Shown here: piece after piece, positions 31,257-39,441 of the stretch
How positions within the stretch are numbered: position 1 is the first letter of the stretch
How the letters are laid out: each line of letters starts with the position of its first letter
Assembly (NCBI GenBank): GCA_023511855.1
Contig: JAIMAR010000002.1
Span: 1-60,323 of the forward strand
Origin: Bryobacteraceae bacterium
GTDB lineage: Bacteria; Acidobacteriota; Terriglobia; Bryobacterales; Bryobacteraceae
DNA: 60,323 nt
Direction of reading: 5' to 3'
Translations under genes and position numbers: made by a program
The notes under the pieces: generated by a model
Told to the model about the DNA's origin: nothing
What the model saw: only the letters and a program-made list of their open reading frames with translations
Database searches by the model: none

Positions 31257-32204
31257 CTATTCGGGCACGAACTGCCGCAGAAAGGCGTGCGCCACCCGGA
31301 AGCCGGCCTTGTAAGGCTCGGTGAAGTTGTCGCCTTCGTAGGGCGGGTAGTAGAAGGCGTCTTCGTGTTCGATGTTCATGGCCCCCTGGTAGCCGGCCTC
31401 TTGCAGCACGGCAAAGAAACCTTTCCAGTCGACGATGCCCTGGCCGGGCAGCCGGAAGCGCCACCAGCGGGAATTGTCGAGGGGGTTGATTCCCGTGCGC
31501 CGCAGCACGTGCCAGAGGATCTCGCAGTCTTTCAGGTGCACGTCCCAGATGCGGTCCACCCAGTCGCGCGCGCACTGCACCGGGTCCATGAACTGCCATT
31601 GCAGATGGGAGGGATCGAACAAAAGCCCGATGAGCGGCGAATTCTTGAAGCCCCGGAACAGCGCCTCGTAGCCGACCGGGCCGGTGGCGAGGTTCGGACC
31701 CCCGGCCCAAGGCTCCCAAACGATCTTGATGTTGTGCTTTTCGAGCACCGGGAAGTACTTCTCGGTGTAGACGCGGACGATCTCATCCACCTGTTCCTGA
31801 AGCTTGCGCCCGGGCAGATTGCCCGACATGGCCCCGACGTAAGGGACACCCAGCTTGGCGGCCAGCTCGATGGTCTGGATGAAGCGCTGGTTGATGGCGG
31901 CTCGCTGGGCCGGATCCGGATGCGTGTGGTTCTCGCTGGTCATGAGGGAGGAGACATAGAGGCCGGTGCGGCGGATCGTCTCCCTCACCCGGGCGACGTG
32001 TTCATCGGAGGCGTTGGGCGGCAGCCCCGGTCCGACCGACAACTGGATGCTCGTGAAGCCCTCCTGGCGGGCGAATTCGAGGTTGCTCTCCGAGTAGCGC
32101 GTCAGAATGCCAAGTTTCGGTTTCCAGTTCCGCGGGCGGCCGGCCTGCGCGAAAGCCGTGGTGGCGGCCAAGGTTTTTAATAGCGCGCGTCGAGTGTGGG
32201 TCAT
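31257..32204 (-). CDS. Exported sugar phosphate isomerase/epimerase-like TIM-barrel protein
   Basis: A 315-residue xylose-isomerase-like (AP endonuclease 2) TIM barrel. The N-terminus MTHTRRALLKTLAATTAFAQA is a twin-arginine-type leader (TRRALLK), so the folded protein is probably exported. Core motifs: ILTRYSESNLEFARQEGF, GVPYVGAMSG, IVWEPWAGG, LLFDPSHLQWQ, WDVHLKDCEI and MNIEHEDAF, giving the Glu/Asp/His/Glu metal-site pattern. Similar exported isomerase-like proteins are numerous in acidobacteria and planctomycetes; substrates are mostly unknown. It converges with galU and diverges from galE. Confidence 0.85.
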   Translation of the reverse strand: MTHTRRALLKTLAATTAFAQAGRPRNWKPKLGILTRYSESNLEFARQEGFTSIQLSVGPGLPPNASDEHVARVRETIRRTGLYVSSLMTSENHTHPDPAQRAAINQRFIQTIELAAKLGVPYVGAMSGNLPGRKLQEQVDEIVRVYTEKYFPVLEKHNIKIVWEPWAGGPNLATGPVGYEALFRGFKNSPLIGLLFDPSHLQWQFMDPVQCARDWVDRIWDVHLKDCEILWHVLRRTGINPLDNSRWWRFRLPGQGIVDWKGFFAVLQEAGYQGAMNIEHEDAFYYPPYEGDNFTEPYKAGFRVAHAFLRQFVPE

Positions 32205-32375
32205 CGATTTTACCTGCCTGGTGCTGATTACGACTCAGCCGCAGACCAGTTTACAGCAACGGGAAGCTCGCAGAGTTCCAAAGACACTGTGCCCGCCTTG
32301 GCCCGGAGCTTCGCCGCGAGTGTCGGAGTTGGGCGAAAGCAGCCCGCATTGTTACCATGACGCTAAGAGACTCAC

Positions 32376-33350
32376 ATGCGCAAAGTTCTGGTGACAGGTG
32401 GCGCCGGCTATATCGGCGCCGTGACGGTCCATCATCTGCTTCAGGCGGGCTACGAGCCTGTTGTGGTGGACAACCTCTCGCGGGGCCACCGCCACAACGT
32501 GGACGCGCGGCGCCTGCACGTGCTGGACCTGGCCGAGACCGGCGCCCTTGTCGAGCTGATGCAGTCGGAAAGCATCTCGGCCGTGGTTCACTTCGCCGCC
32601 TTCGCGGCAGTGGCCGAGTCGGTCGAAAACCCTGGCCTTTATTTCTCCAACAATGTGGCGGGAAGCATCTCCCTGTTGCGGGCCATGGAGCAGGCGGGCG
32701 TCCGGCATCTGGTCTTTTCGTCCACCGCCGCCGTCTACGGCACGCCCGATTCTGTCCCGATCCCGGAGGATGCACCGCTCGCGCCGGTGAACCCTTACGG
32801 CGAGTCAAAGTTGATGGTGGAGAAGATCCTCGGCTGGCTGGACCGTTGCCGCGGCCTGCGCAGCATTTCCCTGCGCTACTTCAACGCCTGCGGCGCGGAT
32901 CTGGAAGCCGGCCTGGGTGAGGAGCACGAGCCCGAGACTCATCTCATTCCGCTGTTGCTGCGCGCGGTGCGCACGGGCCAACCCGCCACCGTGTATGGGA
33001 ACGACTACCCCACCTCGGATGGGACCTGCATCCGGGACTACATCCACGTCACCGATCTGGCCCAAGCCCATGTCTTGGCCTTGCAGGCGCTGCGCCGTGG
33101 GGCATCCAGCGCCGCCTACAATGTTGGCACGGGAAAAGGCCATTCCGTTCTGGAAGTCCTCCGGGCCGTGGAGTCGGTGACGGGGCAGTCCGTGCCCCAT
33201 CAAATCGGCCCCCGCAGGCCCGGCGATCCCCCCTCGCTTGTGGCCGATCCGGCCCGCCTCAAGGCCGCCTTTAGCTGGACGCCCCGGTACACGAAGATCC
33301 ACGACATTATCGCCACCGCTTGGGAATTCGAACGCAAGCGGAACGCCTGA
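32376..33350 (+). CDS. galE: UDP-glucose 4-epimerase
   Basis: A 324-residue extended SDR epimerase converting UDP-glucose and UDP-galactose. It has NAD-binding GGAGYIG (8-14), HFAAFAAVAESVENP, the catalytic Ser/Thr in FSSTAAVYG, YxxxK in PYGESKLM, NACGADLEAGLGEEHEPETHL (the last part in shortened form) and RDYIHVTDLAQAHVLAL. NVGTGKGHSVLEV is also diagnostic. It is read in the same direction as galU 1.2 kb away; both supply UDP-sugars. The start is the ATG at 32376; no strong ribosome site is seen. Confidence 0.95.
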   Translation: MRKVLVTGGAGYIGAVTVHHLLQAGYEPVVVDNLSRGHRHNVDARRLHVLDLAETGALVELMQSESISAVVHFAAFAAVAESVENPGLYFSNNVAGSISLLRAMEQAGVRHLVFSSTAAVYGTPDSVPIPEDAPLAPVNPYGESKLMVEKILGWLDRCRGLRSISLRYFNACGADLEAGLGEEHEPETHLIPLLLRAVRTGQPATVYGNDYPTSDGTCIRDYIHVTDLAQAHVLALQALRRGASSAAYNVGTGKGHSVLEVLRAVESVTGQSVPHQIGPRRPGDPPSLVADPARLKAAFSWTPRYTKIHDIIATAWEFERKRNA

Positions 33351-33410
33351 GGCCCGGCGGATCGCCAAGCCAGAGACGGCTGCCGCGCCGGGGGAGGCTT
33401 GTGTCGGCGG

Positions 33411-33438
33411 TTGCTCGCCGGAAGGTTGAGGGTATACT
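33411..33438 (+). promoter_or_regulatory. Putative promoter of the enolase-superfamily gene
   Basis: TTGCTC (33411-33416) and TATACT (33433-33438) are 16 bases apart, just after galE and 46 bases before the ATG at 33485. Confidence 0.4.
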
Positions 33439-33484
33439 GGCAGGCGGCCATAGCAGACGGCCATTCATGAAGGAGAGAAAGACC

Positions 33485-34897
33485 ATGCCTAGATTCAACC
33501 GAAGCAGGCGCAGGCTGCTGGCCGGAGCGTTGGGAAGCGCGGCGCTCGGTTCGGCCCTTCGGAGTGCGGAGCAGGCGGACACGCAACAGGCTCGGACCAT
33601 TCCCTTGAACAAGTACTCCGCCCCGAGCAAGCTCCGCATCACCGACATGCGTGCCTGCCGGATCGCGTCAGGCCTTGATTATCCGATCATTCGCATCGAT
33701 ACCAACCAAGGGGTGTCCGGCTACGGAGAGGTGCGCGATGCGGGGGTGGAGGGCATCGCTCTGGTGCTCAAGCCCCACATCGTCGGCAGGAACCCGCTGG
33801 ACATCGAGCCGCTTCTGGACTCCATCCGCCGGTACGCCAACCACCAGCATTTGGGCGGCGGCTACAGCGCGGTCGACATCGCCTTGCATGACATCGCGGG
33901 CAAGGTCTATGGCGTTCCTTGCTGGAGGCTTTTCGGATCGCGGTACCGCGAGCGCGTCAAGGTTTATTGCCATCTGCCCTCGACAAGCGATCCGAAGGCG
34001 TTCGCAGCGGGAGTGAAGCGGCGCAAGGAACTCGGCTTCACCTTTTTCAAGACGAGCTGGTCCGCCAGTCTGGTCTCGAAGGTTCCGGGAGCGGTCAACG
34101 AAGACGGATCGGCGACGGACAAGGGCCTCAAGCTGATGTGCGAGGTGCTGGACATGATCCGGGATGCGATCGGCTGGGAGGCCTCGCTGGCGCTGGATCA
34201 CATTGGGAGCCGCTTACGGGTCAAGGACGTCATCCGGTATTTGAAGGCCCTTGAGCCGTACAAGCTGGCGTTCGCCGAGGATGTGCTGCCGGCGCTGCCC
34301 GGCGAACCCGGCTATGGGGGCAACATCGCCCGGGACTGGAGGCGATTCAAAGAGATCCGGGAGGCGACGACTACGCCCATCGCGGCCGGCGAGGACATGT
34401 TCGGGCTGGAGGAGGGTTTCCTTGAGTTCATAGACAACCGCGCCATCGACATCGTGCACATCGAGCCGCTCACCGCAGGGGGTATGCGGGAGACCAAGCG
34501 GATCGCCGATTACGCTGCGATCCGGAGCATGCCCACAGCGGTGCACTGCTGTGTATCTCCCTTGGGGACGATCGCCAACGTGCACGTCATCGCAACCATG
34601 CGCGACTTTCTGGCGCTCGAGAGGGACAGCGTGTTCCTGGCCTTGCCCTGGTGGCAGGACATCGTGACCGGAATCCCGAAACCGATCATTCAGAACGGAT
34701 ACATCCGGGTCCCCGACGGTCCCGGCCTAGGGGTGGAACTCAACGAGGAGGTCGTCCGGCAGCATTTGCGGGTGCCGGGCTACTTCGAGCCCACGCCGGA
34801 ATATGACAAGTTCATCTTGACCACGTACCGTCCCGGCGGCACCGTCTATCCGCGGGTGGACGAGTTCGGCAACACGATTGTCAAGCCGGGCGAGTAG
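33485..34897 (+). CDS. Exported enolase-superfamily (mandelate racemase/muconate-lactonising type) protein
   Basis: About 470 residues from ATG 33485, chosen because AAGGAG (33470-33475) lies nine bases upstream; the ATG at 33467 overlaps that site. The N-terminus RSRRRLLAGALGSAALGSA is a twin-arginine-like leader. The enolase-superfamily core follows: GYGEVRDAGVEG, GGYSAVDIALHDIAGKVYGVP, FTFFKTSW, the metal ligands in SLALDHIG, LAFAEDVLP and AAGEDMFG, and a possible catalytic His in PTAVHCCVSP. Family members abstract a proton next to a carboxylate (acid-sugar dehydratases, racemases). It may act on acid sugars related to those handled by the operon at 36-44 kb. Its stop codon falls at the edge of a tRNA-like fragment. 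Confidence 0.87.
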   Translation: MPRFNRSRRRLLAGALGSAALGSALRSAEQADTQQARTIPLNKYSAPSKLRITDMRACRIASGLDYPIIRIDTNQGVSGYGEVRDAGVEGIALVLKPHIVGRNPLDIEPLLDSIRRYANHQHLGGGYSAVDIALHDIAGKVYGVPCWRLFGSRYRERVKVYCHLPSTSDPKAFAAGVKRRKELGFTFFKTSWSASLVSKVPGAVNEDGSATDKGLKLMCEVLDMIRDAIGWEASLALDHIGSRLRVKDVIRYLKALEPYKLAFAEDVLPALPGEPGYGGNIARDWRRFKEIREATTTPIAAGEDMFGLEEGFLEFIDNRAIDIVHIEPLTAGGMRETKRIADYAAIRSMPTAVHCCVSPLGTIANVHVIATMRDFLALERDSVFLALPWWQDIVTGIPKPIIQNGYIRVPDGPGLGVELNEEVVRQHLRVPGYFEPTPEYDKFILTTYRPGGTVYPRVDEFGNTIVKPGE

Positions 34898-34953
34898 GGG
34901 GGCGGATTCGAACCCGCGAGCCCCAGCCTTGGGATTACAGGGTCCGTGAGGTT
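34896..34953 (-). pseudogene. Degenerate tRNA 3'-half-like sequence
   Basis: Read on the minus strand, a T-arm-like GCGGG-TTCGAAT-CCGC followed by a C-rich acceptor-like strand lies at 34898-34920, preceded by an anticodon-arm-like CCTGTAATCCC and a 15-nt variable-arm-like segment. No D arm or 5' acceptor strand can be folded, so this is not a working tRNA. It loosely resembles a decayed tRNA-Tyr with anticodon GTA. 3' fragments of this sort often mark the far end of an island integrated at a tRNA, but no integrase was found here. Confidence 0.4.
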
Positions 34954-34985
34954 ACGGATTGCCGGCGGCTGTGTGCCGCCATGCC

Positions 34986-35345
34986 TCATAAGGCAATTGC
35001 ATCCCGGTAGACGGACTCGCGCTTCGAAGGCTTCACCCAGCCATCACCGGCTATGTCCACCTTTCGCCCCAGAAGCTTTTCAAGCTCCAAAACGAGCGCC
35101 GCCTAGTCCAGGAGACTGGTCCCCTCTCGCCAAGTCACGAGAAAATCGACGTCGCTGTCCGGACGGGCTTGGCCCCAGGCAACGGACCCGATGACGCGGA
35201 CCTGAAGGGCGCCGTATTTGGCCGCGATGCGCAGGATCGCATCACGGTTTTTGCGTATGCTATCGAGGGCCGTCTTGACCGCCACTGCAACCCCCTCGGA
35301 ATTATACTGCCGGCCTGATTCCAGTCTGACTTCCCAGACGGACAT
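34986..35345 (-). pseudogene. Nucleotidyltransferase (MNT/antitoxin type) broken by an amber codon
   Basis: Reading from ATG 35345 gives a Pol-beta-fold nucleotidyltransferase with the diagnostic GSVAWGQARPDSDVDFLV (GSxxxG...DSDVD). The reading frame hits TAG at 35103-35105 just after TSLLD. In the same frame beyond the stop, the protein continues with AALVLELEKLLGRKVDI and VKPSKRESVYRDAIAL, the normal C-terminus of the family, until TGA at 34986-34988. So a single codon interrupts an otherwise intact gene of about 119 codons. Such proteins usually pair with a HEPN/DUF86 toxin as MNT-HEPN modules; no partner is next to it. It lies between the tRNA-like fragment and the first GntR gene. Confidence 0.8.
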
Positions 35346-35439
35346 GCGGCGTAGGGCTTGGTGGGATTGGAATGCTGTTCCGGGTTTCAAAGGCCGAAAA
35401 AAGGAACACGCAGCCCTGCTTCCGCCTTCTACGGCCTCA

Positions 35440-36186
35440 TCAGCGCGGGAGGATCGTGACTCGGGGCCCGCCGGGAGAAACTCCATGCAGCAGGCTGTCG
35501 AGCAGGAACTGGGAGGCGTGATCAAAATGCTGGTGGATAATTGCACAGGCGCCCTCCGGATCGCGGGCGATCAACCGGTCCAAAATCGCCAAGTGCTCGC
35601 GGTGCGAGGACAGGATTTTCTCGGGCAGTTTGATCGAAAGGCTCCGGAAGCGGGTAAAGTGATCCTGAAGCGAAAGAATGAGCCGGCGCAACTGTTCGTT
35701 TTCGCAGTGTTCGACAATCAGTTGATGGACGCGCTGCCCGGTTTCGGACATGCCCTGGGTGTCGATTTCTCCCGTTTCGCTGAACGTGGACAGCCTCCAC
35801 CGCAGTTGCTCGAGGGCTTCGATGGGCGCGCGAAGCGCCGCCTCGCGCGCGGCCTCCCCTTCCAGAAGCCGCCGTACCCGGTACAGGTCCCGGATCTGGC
35901 GCAGATCGAGGTGCGAGACGAACGTGCCCATCCGGGCGCGGATTTCAATCAGCCCCTCGCGCTCCAGCCGGAGGGTCGCTTCGCGGACCGGCGTGCGGCT
36001 CAGGCGGAGCTCCTTCACATATCTCTCAATGGGCACCGCATCGCCCGGCCTCAGCCGGTTGGACAGGATATCGGCCTTGATCGCCTGGTAGGCCAGTTCG
36101 ACGGCGGAAGGCGCCTCCGGGGAGTCATTCGAGGCTTGGGCGGAGCGCGCGCGCCGCAGGCTTCGGGAGATCACTTTGCCGCTCAT
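35440..36186 (-). CDS. GntR-family regulator, FadR/FCD subfamily (copy 1)
   Basis: About 248 residues: an N-terminal winged helix (AYQAIKADILSNRLRPGD, LRLSRTPVREATLRLEREGLI in two parts, MGTFVSHLD) and an all-helical FCD ligand domain with the metal-binding pattern (LLEGEAAREAAL, HQLIVEHCENEQL, SSHREHLAILD). FCD regulators sense organic or sugar acids. A TATAAT (36196-36201) precedes ATG 36186 by nine bases, which favours that start over the ATG six bases upstream. It diverges from the MFS gene heading the catabolic operon. It is strikingly like the second regulator at 44.2 kb; both probably control this locus. Confidence 0.93.
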   Translation of the reverse strand: MSGKVISRSLRRARSAQASNDSPEAPSAVELAYQAIKADILSNRLRPGDAVPIERYVKELRLSRTPVREATLRLEREGLIEIRARMGTFVSHLDLRQIRDLYRVRRLLEGEAAREAALRAPIEALEQLRWRLSTFSETGEIDTQGMSETGQRVHQLIVEHCENEQLRRLILSLQDHFTRFRSLSIKLPEKILSSHREHLAILDRLIARDPEGACAIIHQHFDHASQFLLDSLLHGVSPGGPRVTILPR

Positions 36187-36195
36187 TGTCATCTC

Positions 36196-36201
36196 ATTAT
36201 A
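36196..36201 (-). promoter_or_regulatory. -10 element of GntR copy 1
   Basis: A perfect TATAAT (minus strand) ends nine bases before the chosen ATG, consistent with a very short or absent 5' leader. No convincing -35 at 17 bases (GCGACT). Confidence 0.45.
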
Positions 36202-36241
36202 TCGGAAACGGATGTGGCAGTCGCGCGCAAGGCGGAAAATC

Positions 36242-36264
36242 TTGTGACATGTTTGTGATATATT
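36242..36264 (+). promoter_or_regulatory. Extended -10 promoter and TGACATG half-site of the catabolic operon
   Basis: TGA-TATATT (36256-36264) is an extended -10 hexamer ending eight bases before the MFS ATG. A TGACATG heptamer (36245-36251) lies directly upstream; the same heptamer or its complement recurs at the promoters at 44.9 and 50.9 kb. It is a candidate operator for the GntR/FCD pair. Confidence 0.45.
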
Positions 36265-36272
36265 CTTCTCAT

Positions 36273-37580
36273 ATGAACATGCCTCAAGCCACGCGTCCCG
36301 CGGAGGCGGCCGCCGCGGCGGCTCCGTCGTCCCCTCCCGGACGGCGGCGGATCGAGCTGACCCTGTGGCAGTGGAAGCTGTGCGGGTTGCTTCTGTTGGC
36401 GACGGCCTTGAGCTATTTGGACCGCCAGGCCCTCAGCGTCGTGGCGCCCGTCGTTGCCGGGGAGCTGAACCTGGACAATGAGCAGCTCGGGCGGCTCCTG
36501 TCGGCCTTCTTCTACGCCTACGCCGCAATGCACATCGCCGTGGGCTGGATTCTCGACCGCTACAATATCCGCTATACCTACGGGCTGTTCGTAGCGCTAT
36601 GGTCCTGCTCGCAGGTGCTGGCCGGCTTCGCGCGGGGTTTCCGGGAGCTGTTCCTGTGCCGCCTGTTGCTGGGAGCGTTTGAGACGGCCGGACAGACCGG
36701 CGCGGCGCGCATTATTGCCCGCACGTTGCCTCCGCAGGAGCGCGCCTTCGCCAACGGCCTGATGATGAGCGGCGGCAGCATCGGGGCGATGTTGGCCCCG
36801 GTATTAATGATCTTCTTGGCCAACCGCTACGGCTGGCGATTCGGCTTCATCGTTCTCGGCGCGCTGGGCCTACTCTGGGCAAGCGCATGGGTGTGGTGGT
36901 TCCGGCCTCCGGCGGCGGTTCTTCAGGGCACGTCGAACCGGGCCACGCTGAGCGAAGCCGACCGGATCCGGGTCATCCTCCGCAATCCGCGCTTCTGGGC
37001 CTGTGTCGCGGGAGCGGCATGCACCATCCCGATTCTTCACATCAGCGCCGCCTGGGTTCCCACCTATTTCGTGCAGGAGTGGGGGATGAAAGTCAGCGGG
37101 GCTCTGAGCGGCTATCTGTTTCTGGTTTACGCCGGACTTGACATCGGGTTTATCGGCGGCGGGGCGGCGGTTTCCTGGCTGATTTCGCGGGGGGATTCGG
37201 TGGCGCGGGCGCGCGTGCGGATCATGTGGATCGCGGCAGCTCTCATGATGACGGCGGGGCTGGTGCCGTTCGCGCCGGCTGTCGGTTTCGCCGTCGCCGG
37301 CATCTTCCTGCTGAATGTCGGCCGCGCCTGCTGGGGCGCTCTGTTTCTGGCATTCAATCAGGACATCGCTCCGGGCCGGGTCGGACTGGTTGCAGGGGTG
37401 ATGGGCTTCCTTGGATCGCTGATGGGTGCGTTGCTTGTGTGGCTGATTGGATGGATAACCAAGACTCGGGGCTTTGATGGGCCGTTCTGGATGATCGCCG
37501 TACTGGTGCTGGCAGGCACGATTCCGGTGGCAACGGCCCGCTGGGAGGATACCAAACAGGAGGCTCCAAAGAACCTATGA
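36273..37580 (+). CDS. MFS transporter, anion:cation symporter (hexuronate/acid-sugar) type
   Basis: About 435 residues with twelve membrane helices. The first helix region SYLDRQALSVVAPVVAGEL and GWILDRYNIRYTYGLFVALWS match the ACS family (ExuT, GudP, GarP), importers of sugar acids. The start ATG 36273 has no ribosome site and follows a -10 hexamer by eight bases, so a leaderless message is possible; an ATG six bases later is an alternative. It is the first gene of an eight-gene operon and its stop overlaps the next start (ATGA). Its specificity is inferred to be a four-carbon or related acid sugar from its neighbours. Confidence 0.92.
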   Translation: MNMPQATRPAEAAAAAAPSSPPGRRRIELTLWQWKLCGLLLLATALSYLDRQALSVVAPVVAGELNLDNEQLGRLLSAFFYAYAAMHIAVGWILDRYNIRYTYGLFVALWSCSQVLAGFARGFRELFLCRLLLGAFETAGQTGAARIIARTLPPQERAFANGLMMSGGSIGAMLAPVLMIFLANRYGWRFGFIVLGALGLLWASAWVWWFRPPAAVLQGTSNRATLSEADRIRVILRNPRFWACVAGAACTIPILHISAAWVPTYFVQEWGMKVSGALSGYLFLVYAGLDIGFIGGGAAVSWLISRGDSVARARVRIMWIAAALMMTAGLVPFAPAVGFAVAGIFLLNVGRACWGALFLAFNQDIAPGRVGLVAGVMGFLGSLMGALLVWLIGWITKTRGFDGPFWMIAVLVLAGTIPVATARWEDTKQEAPKNL

Positions 37581-38626
37581 AACATCCCGTAGCTTTAGCC
37601 GCAGGCGATGGAATCGGGCCCGAGCTGGTGGAGGCCTGCCAAGAAGTCTTCCAGGCCGTGGGCGCACCTGTGGAGTGGGTTGAGACGCCGGTCGGGAGGT
37701 CGGCCGTGGCCCGCTTCGGCGAGGAGCTGCCCTGGTCCTCGCTGGAAACCATGAAGGAACTGGGCGTCGTGCTGAAAGGCCCCCTGATCGCGGAACGTCT
37801 CAGCGGCGGCGCCATCGTGCGCGCCCCAAATGGCACGCGCGTCCATCCCAGCATTAACAACGGGTTGCGCCGGGAGCTGGATCTGTATTGCAATCTTCGG
37901 CCGGTCCGGGGTTTTGCCCCTGTCTCCGGCTGGTATTCGTCGATGGACCTGGTCATCGTCCGGGAGGTGACGGAGGACATCTACAGCGGCATTGAGCGCA
38001 GCATCGGCGAAGATTGCGCCGAAGCGGTGAAAAGGATCACGCGCCAGGCGAGTCGCCGCATCGCCCAATTCGCTTTCGAATACGCCGTGCGATACGGCCG
38101 CCGGCGGGTGACGGCCGTCCACAAGGCCAATGTACTGCACAAGACCGATGGATTGTTTTTGCAGTGCGTCCGCGAAGTGGCCGCCTCGTATCCCGGCATC
38201 GCCAGCGACGACAGAATGGTGGACGCCGCCAGCTACTACATGGTGAAAGATCCGGCGGCGTTCGACGTACTGGTGATGCCAAACCAATATGGCGACATCC
38301 TGTCGGATCTGGCGGCGGGCCTGGCCGGCAGTCTCGGACTGGCACCGGGCGCGAACTTCGGCGAAAAGACGGCGATGTTTGAAGCGGCTCACGGAGCGGC
38401 CCCGGACATTGCAGGCAAAGGCATCGCCAACCCGATCAGCCTGATCCTTTCCGGGGCCTTACTTCTCGACCATCTGGGCGAACGGGAGGCGGCCGACCGC
38501 ATCCGGCTCGCCGTCGAGCTCGTTCTCGCCGAAGCCCGCGTGCTGACGCCCGATCTGGGCGGCTCGGCGACCACCCGGCAACTGACCCAGGCCATCTGCC
38601 TGGCTTGTGAAAAGGTGGCCGCATGA
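37577..38626 (+). CDS. Isocitrate/isopropylmalate dehydrogenase-family oxidative decarboxylase
   Basis: A 349-residue beta-decarboxylating dehydrogenase. It starts VALAAGDGIGPELVEA and shows the catalytic Tyr/Lys region (VREVTEDIYSGIE; VHKANVLHKTDGLF), metal aspartates in MPNQYGDILSDLAAG, and the nucleotide loop EAAHGAAPDIAGKGIANP, whose sequence suggests NAD rather than NADP. Relatives oxidise isocitrate, isopropylmalate, tartrate or malate. In an operon with a DUF1537 kinase and class II aldolase it occupies the place usually taken by a threonate/erythronate dehydrogenase (LtnD/DenD type). Substrate not known. Both ends overlap neighbours by four bases. Confidence 0.9.
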   Translation: MKHPVALAAGDGIGPELVEACQEVFQAVGAPVEWVETPVGRSAVARFGEELPWSSLETMKELGVVLKGPLIAERLSGGAIVRAPNGTRVHPSINNGLRRELDLYCNLRPVRGFAPVSGWYSSMDLVIVREVTEDIYSGIERSIGEDCAEAVKRITRQASRRIAQFAFEYAVRYGRRRVTAVHKANVLHKTDGLFLQCVREVAASYPGIASDDRMVDAASYYMVKDPAAFDVLVMPNQYGDILSDLAAGLAGSLGLAPGANFGEKTAMFEAAHGAAPDIAGKGIANPISLILSGALLLDHLGEREAADRIRLAVELVLAEARVLTPDLGGSATTRQLTQAICLACEKVAA

Positions 38627-39438
38627 CGCTCCAGGGGGCCATCGACACGCACGTGCACGCCGGGCCGGATGTGCGCCCGCGCAAGTCCACGGCCTACGAA
38701 CTGGCGCGGGCGGCGCAGGCCGCCGGCATGCGGGCCATCGTGTTGAAGAACCACCATTGCTCGACCGTGCCCCTGGCCGCCGCGCTGAGTGAGGCGCTGC
38801 CCGGCATTCGCGTCCTCGGCGGGCTTGTGTTGAACCACGCCGTGGGCGGATTCAATCTCGAGGCCGTCGACGCGGCCCTGCGCATGGGGGCCGCACAAAT
38901 CTGGATGCCGACGTTGTCGGCCGAAAACGAATGCGCCTACCGCGGCCATGCCGGCGCCGGACTGCAAGCTCTCGATGAAGCGGGCCGCCCGCGGCCGGAG
39001 CTGGTTGCAGTTATTCGCCGGATCGCCCGCTCCGGAGCCGTGCTCGGCACGGGTCATCTCTCCGCCCGGGAGACCGCCGCGGTGGTCGAACTGGCCCGGC
39101 AAGAGGGGGTGCGCGCCATTCTGGTCACACATCCCGAGATCGACTTCATCGCCATGGATCCGGAGGTGCAGTGCGCCCTGCGCGGACCGGGACTCTTCTT
39201 CGAACGCTGCTTCTGCCGCACCGGATTCCGGCGCGACTGGGCGGGACTCGCCGCCGACATCCAGCGCGTGGGCGTCGAGTCCACCGTGTTGGCTACGGAC
39301 CTGGGCCAGCCGGATAATCCCCATCCTGTCGATGGGCTCGAAATCATCGCGGTCCGGCTGACCGAACAAGGCATCGGCACCGACGCCCTGCGGCGCATGA
39401 TGGTGGAGAATCCCGCGATCGCCCTCGGATTGGACTAG
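38623..39438 (+). CDS. DUF6282 protein, amidohydrolase-like metal site
   Basis: A 271-residue protein recognised as DUF6282. It begins GAIDTHVHAGPDVRPR, giving an HxH pair (H10, H12); other likely metal ligands are H44-H45 (KNHHCST), H145 (GTGHLS), H170 (VTHPEID) and D226 (ATDLGQ), an amidohydrolase/PHP-like pattern. A lactonase or hydrolase step on a sugar-acid intermediate is possible but unproven. Its ATG overlaps the dehydrogenase stop (ATGA), and three bases separate it from the racemase-like gene. Confidence 0.8.
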   Translation: MTLQGAIDTHVHAGPDVRPRKSTAYELARAAQAAGMRAIVLKNHHCSTVPLAAALSEALPGIRVLGGLVLNHAVGGFNLEAVDAALRMGAAQIWMPTLSAENECAYRGHAGAGLQALDEAGRPRPELVAVIRRIARSGAVLGTGHLSARETAAVVELARQEGVRAILVTHPEIDFIAMDPEVQCALRGPGLFFERCFCRTGFRRDWAGLAADIQRVGVESTVLATDLGQPDNPHPVDGLEIIAVRLTEQGIGTDALRRMMVENPAIALGLD

Positions 39439-39441
39439 CCT

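Noticed and set aside
35346-35546. N-terminal extension of the nucleotidyltransferase to 35546
   Set aside because: The extra 67 codons overlap the end of the GntR gene and lack similarity to the family; homology starts near 35345.
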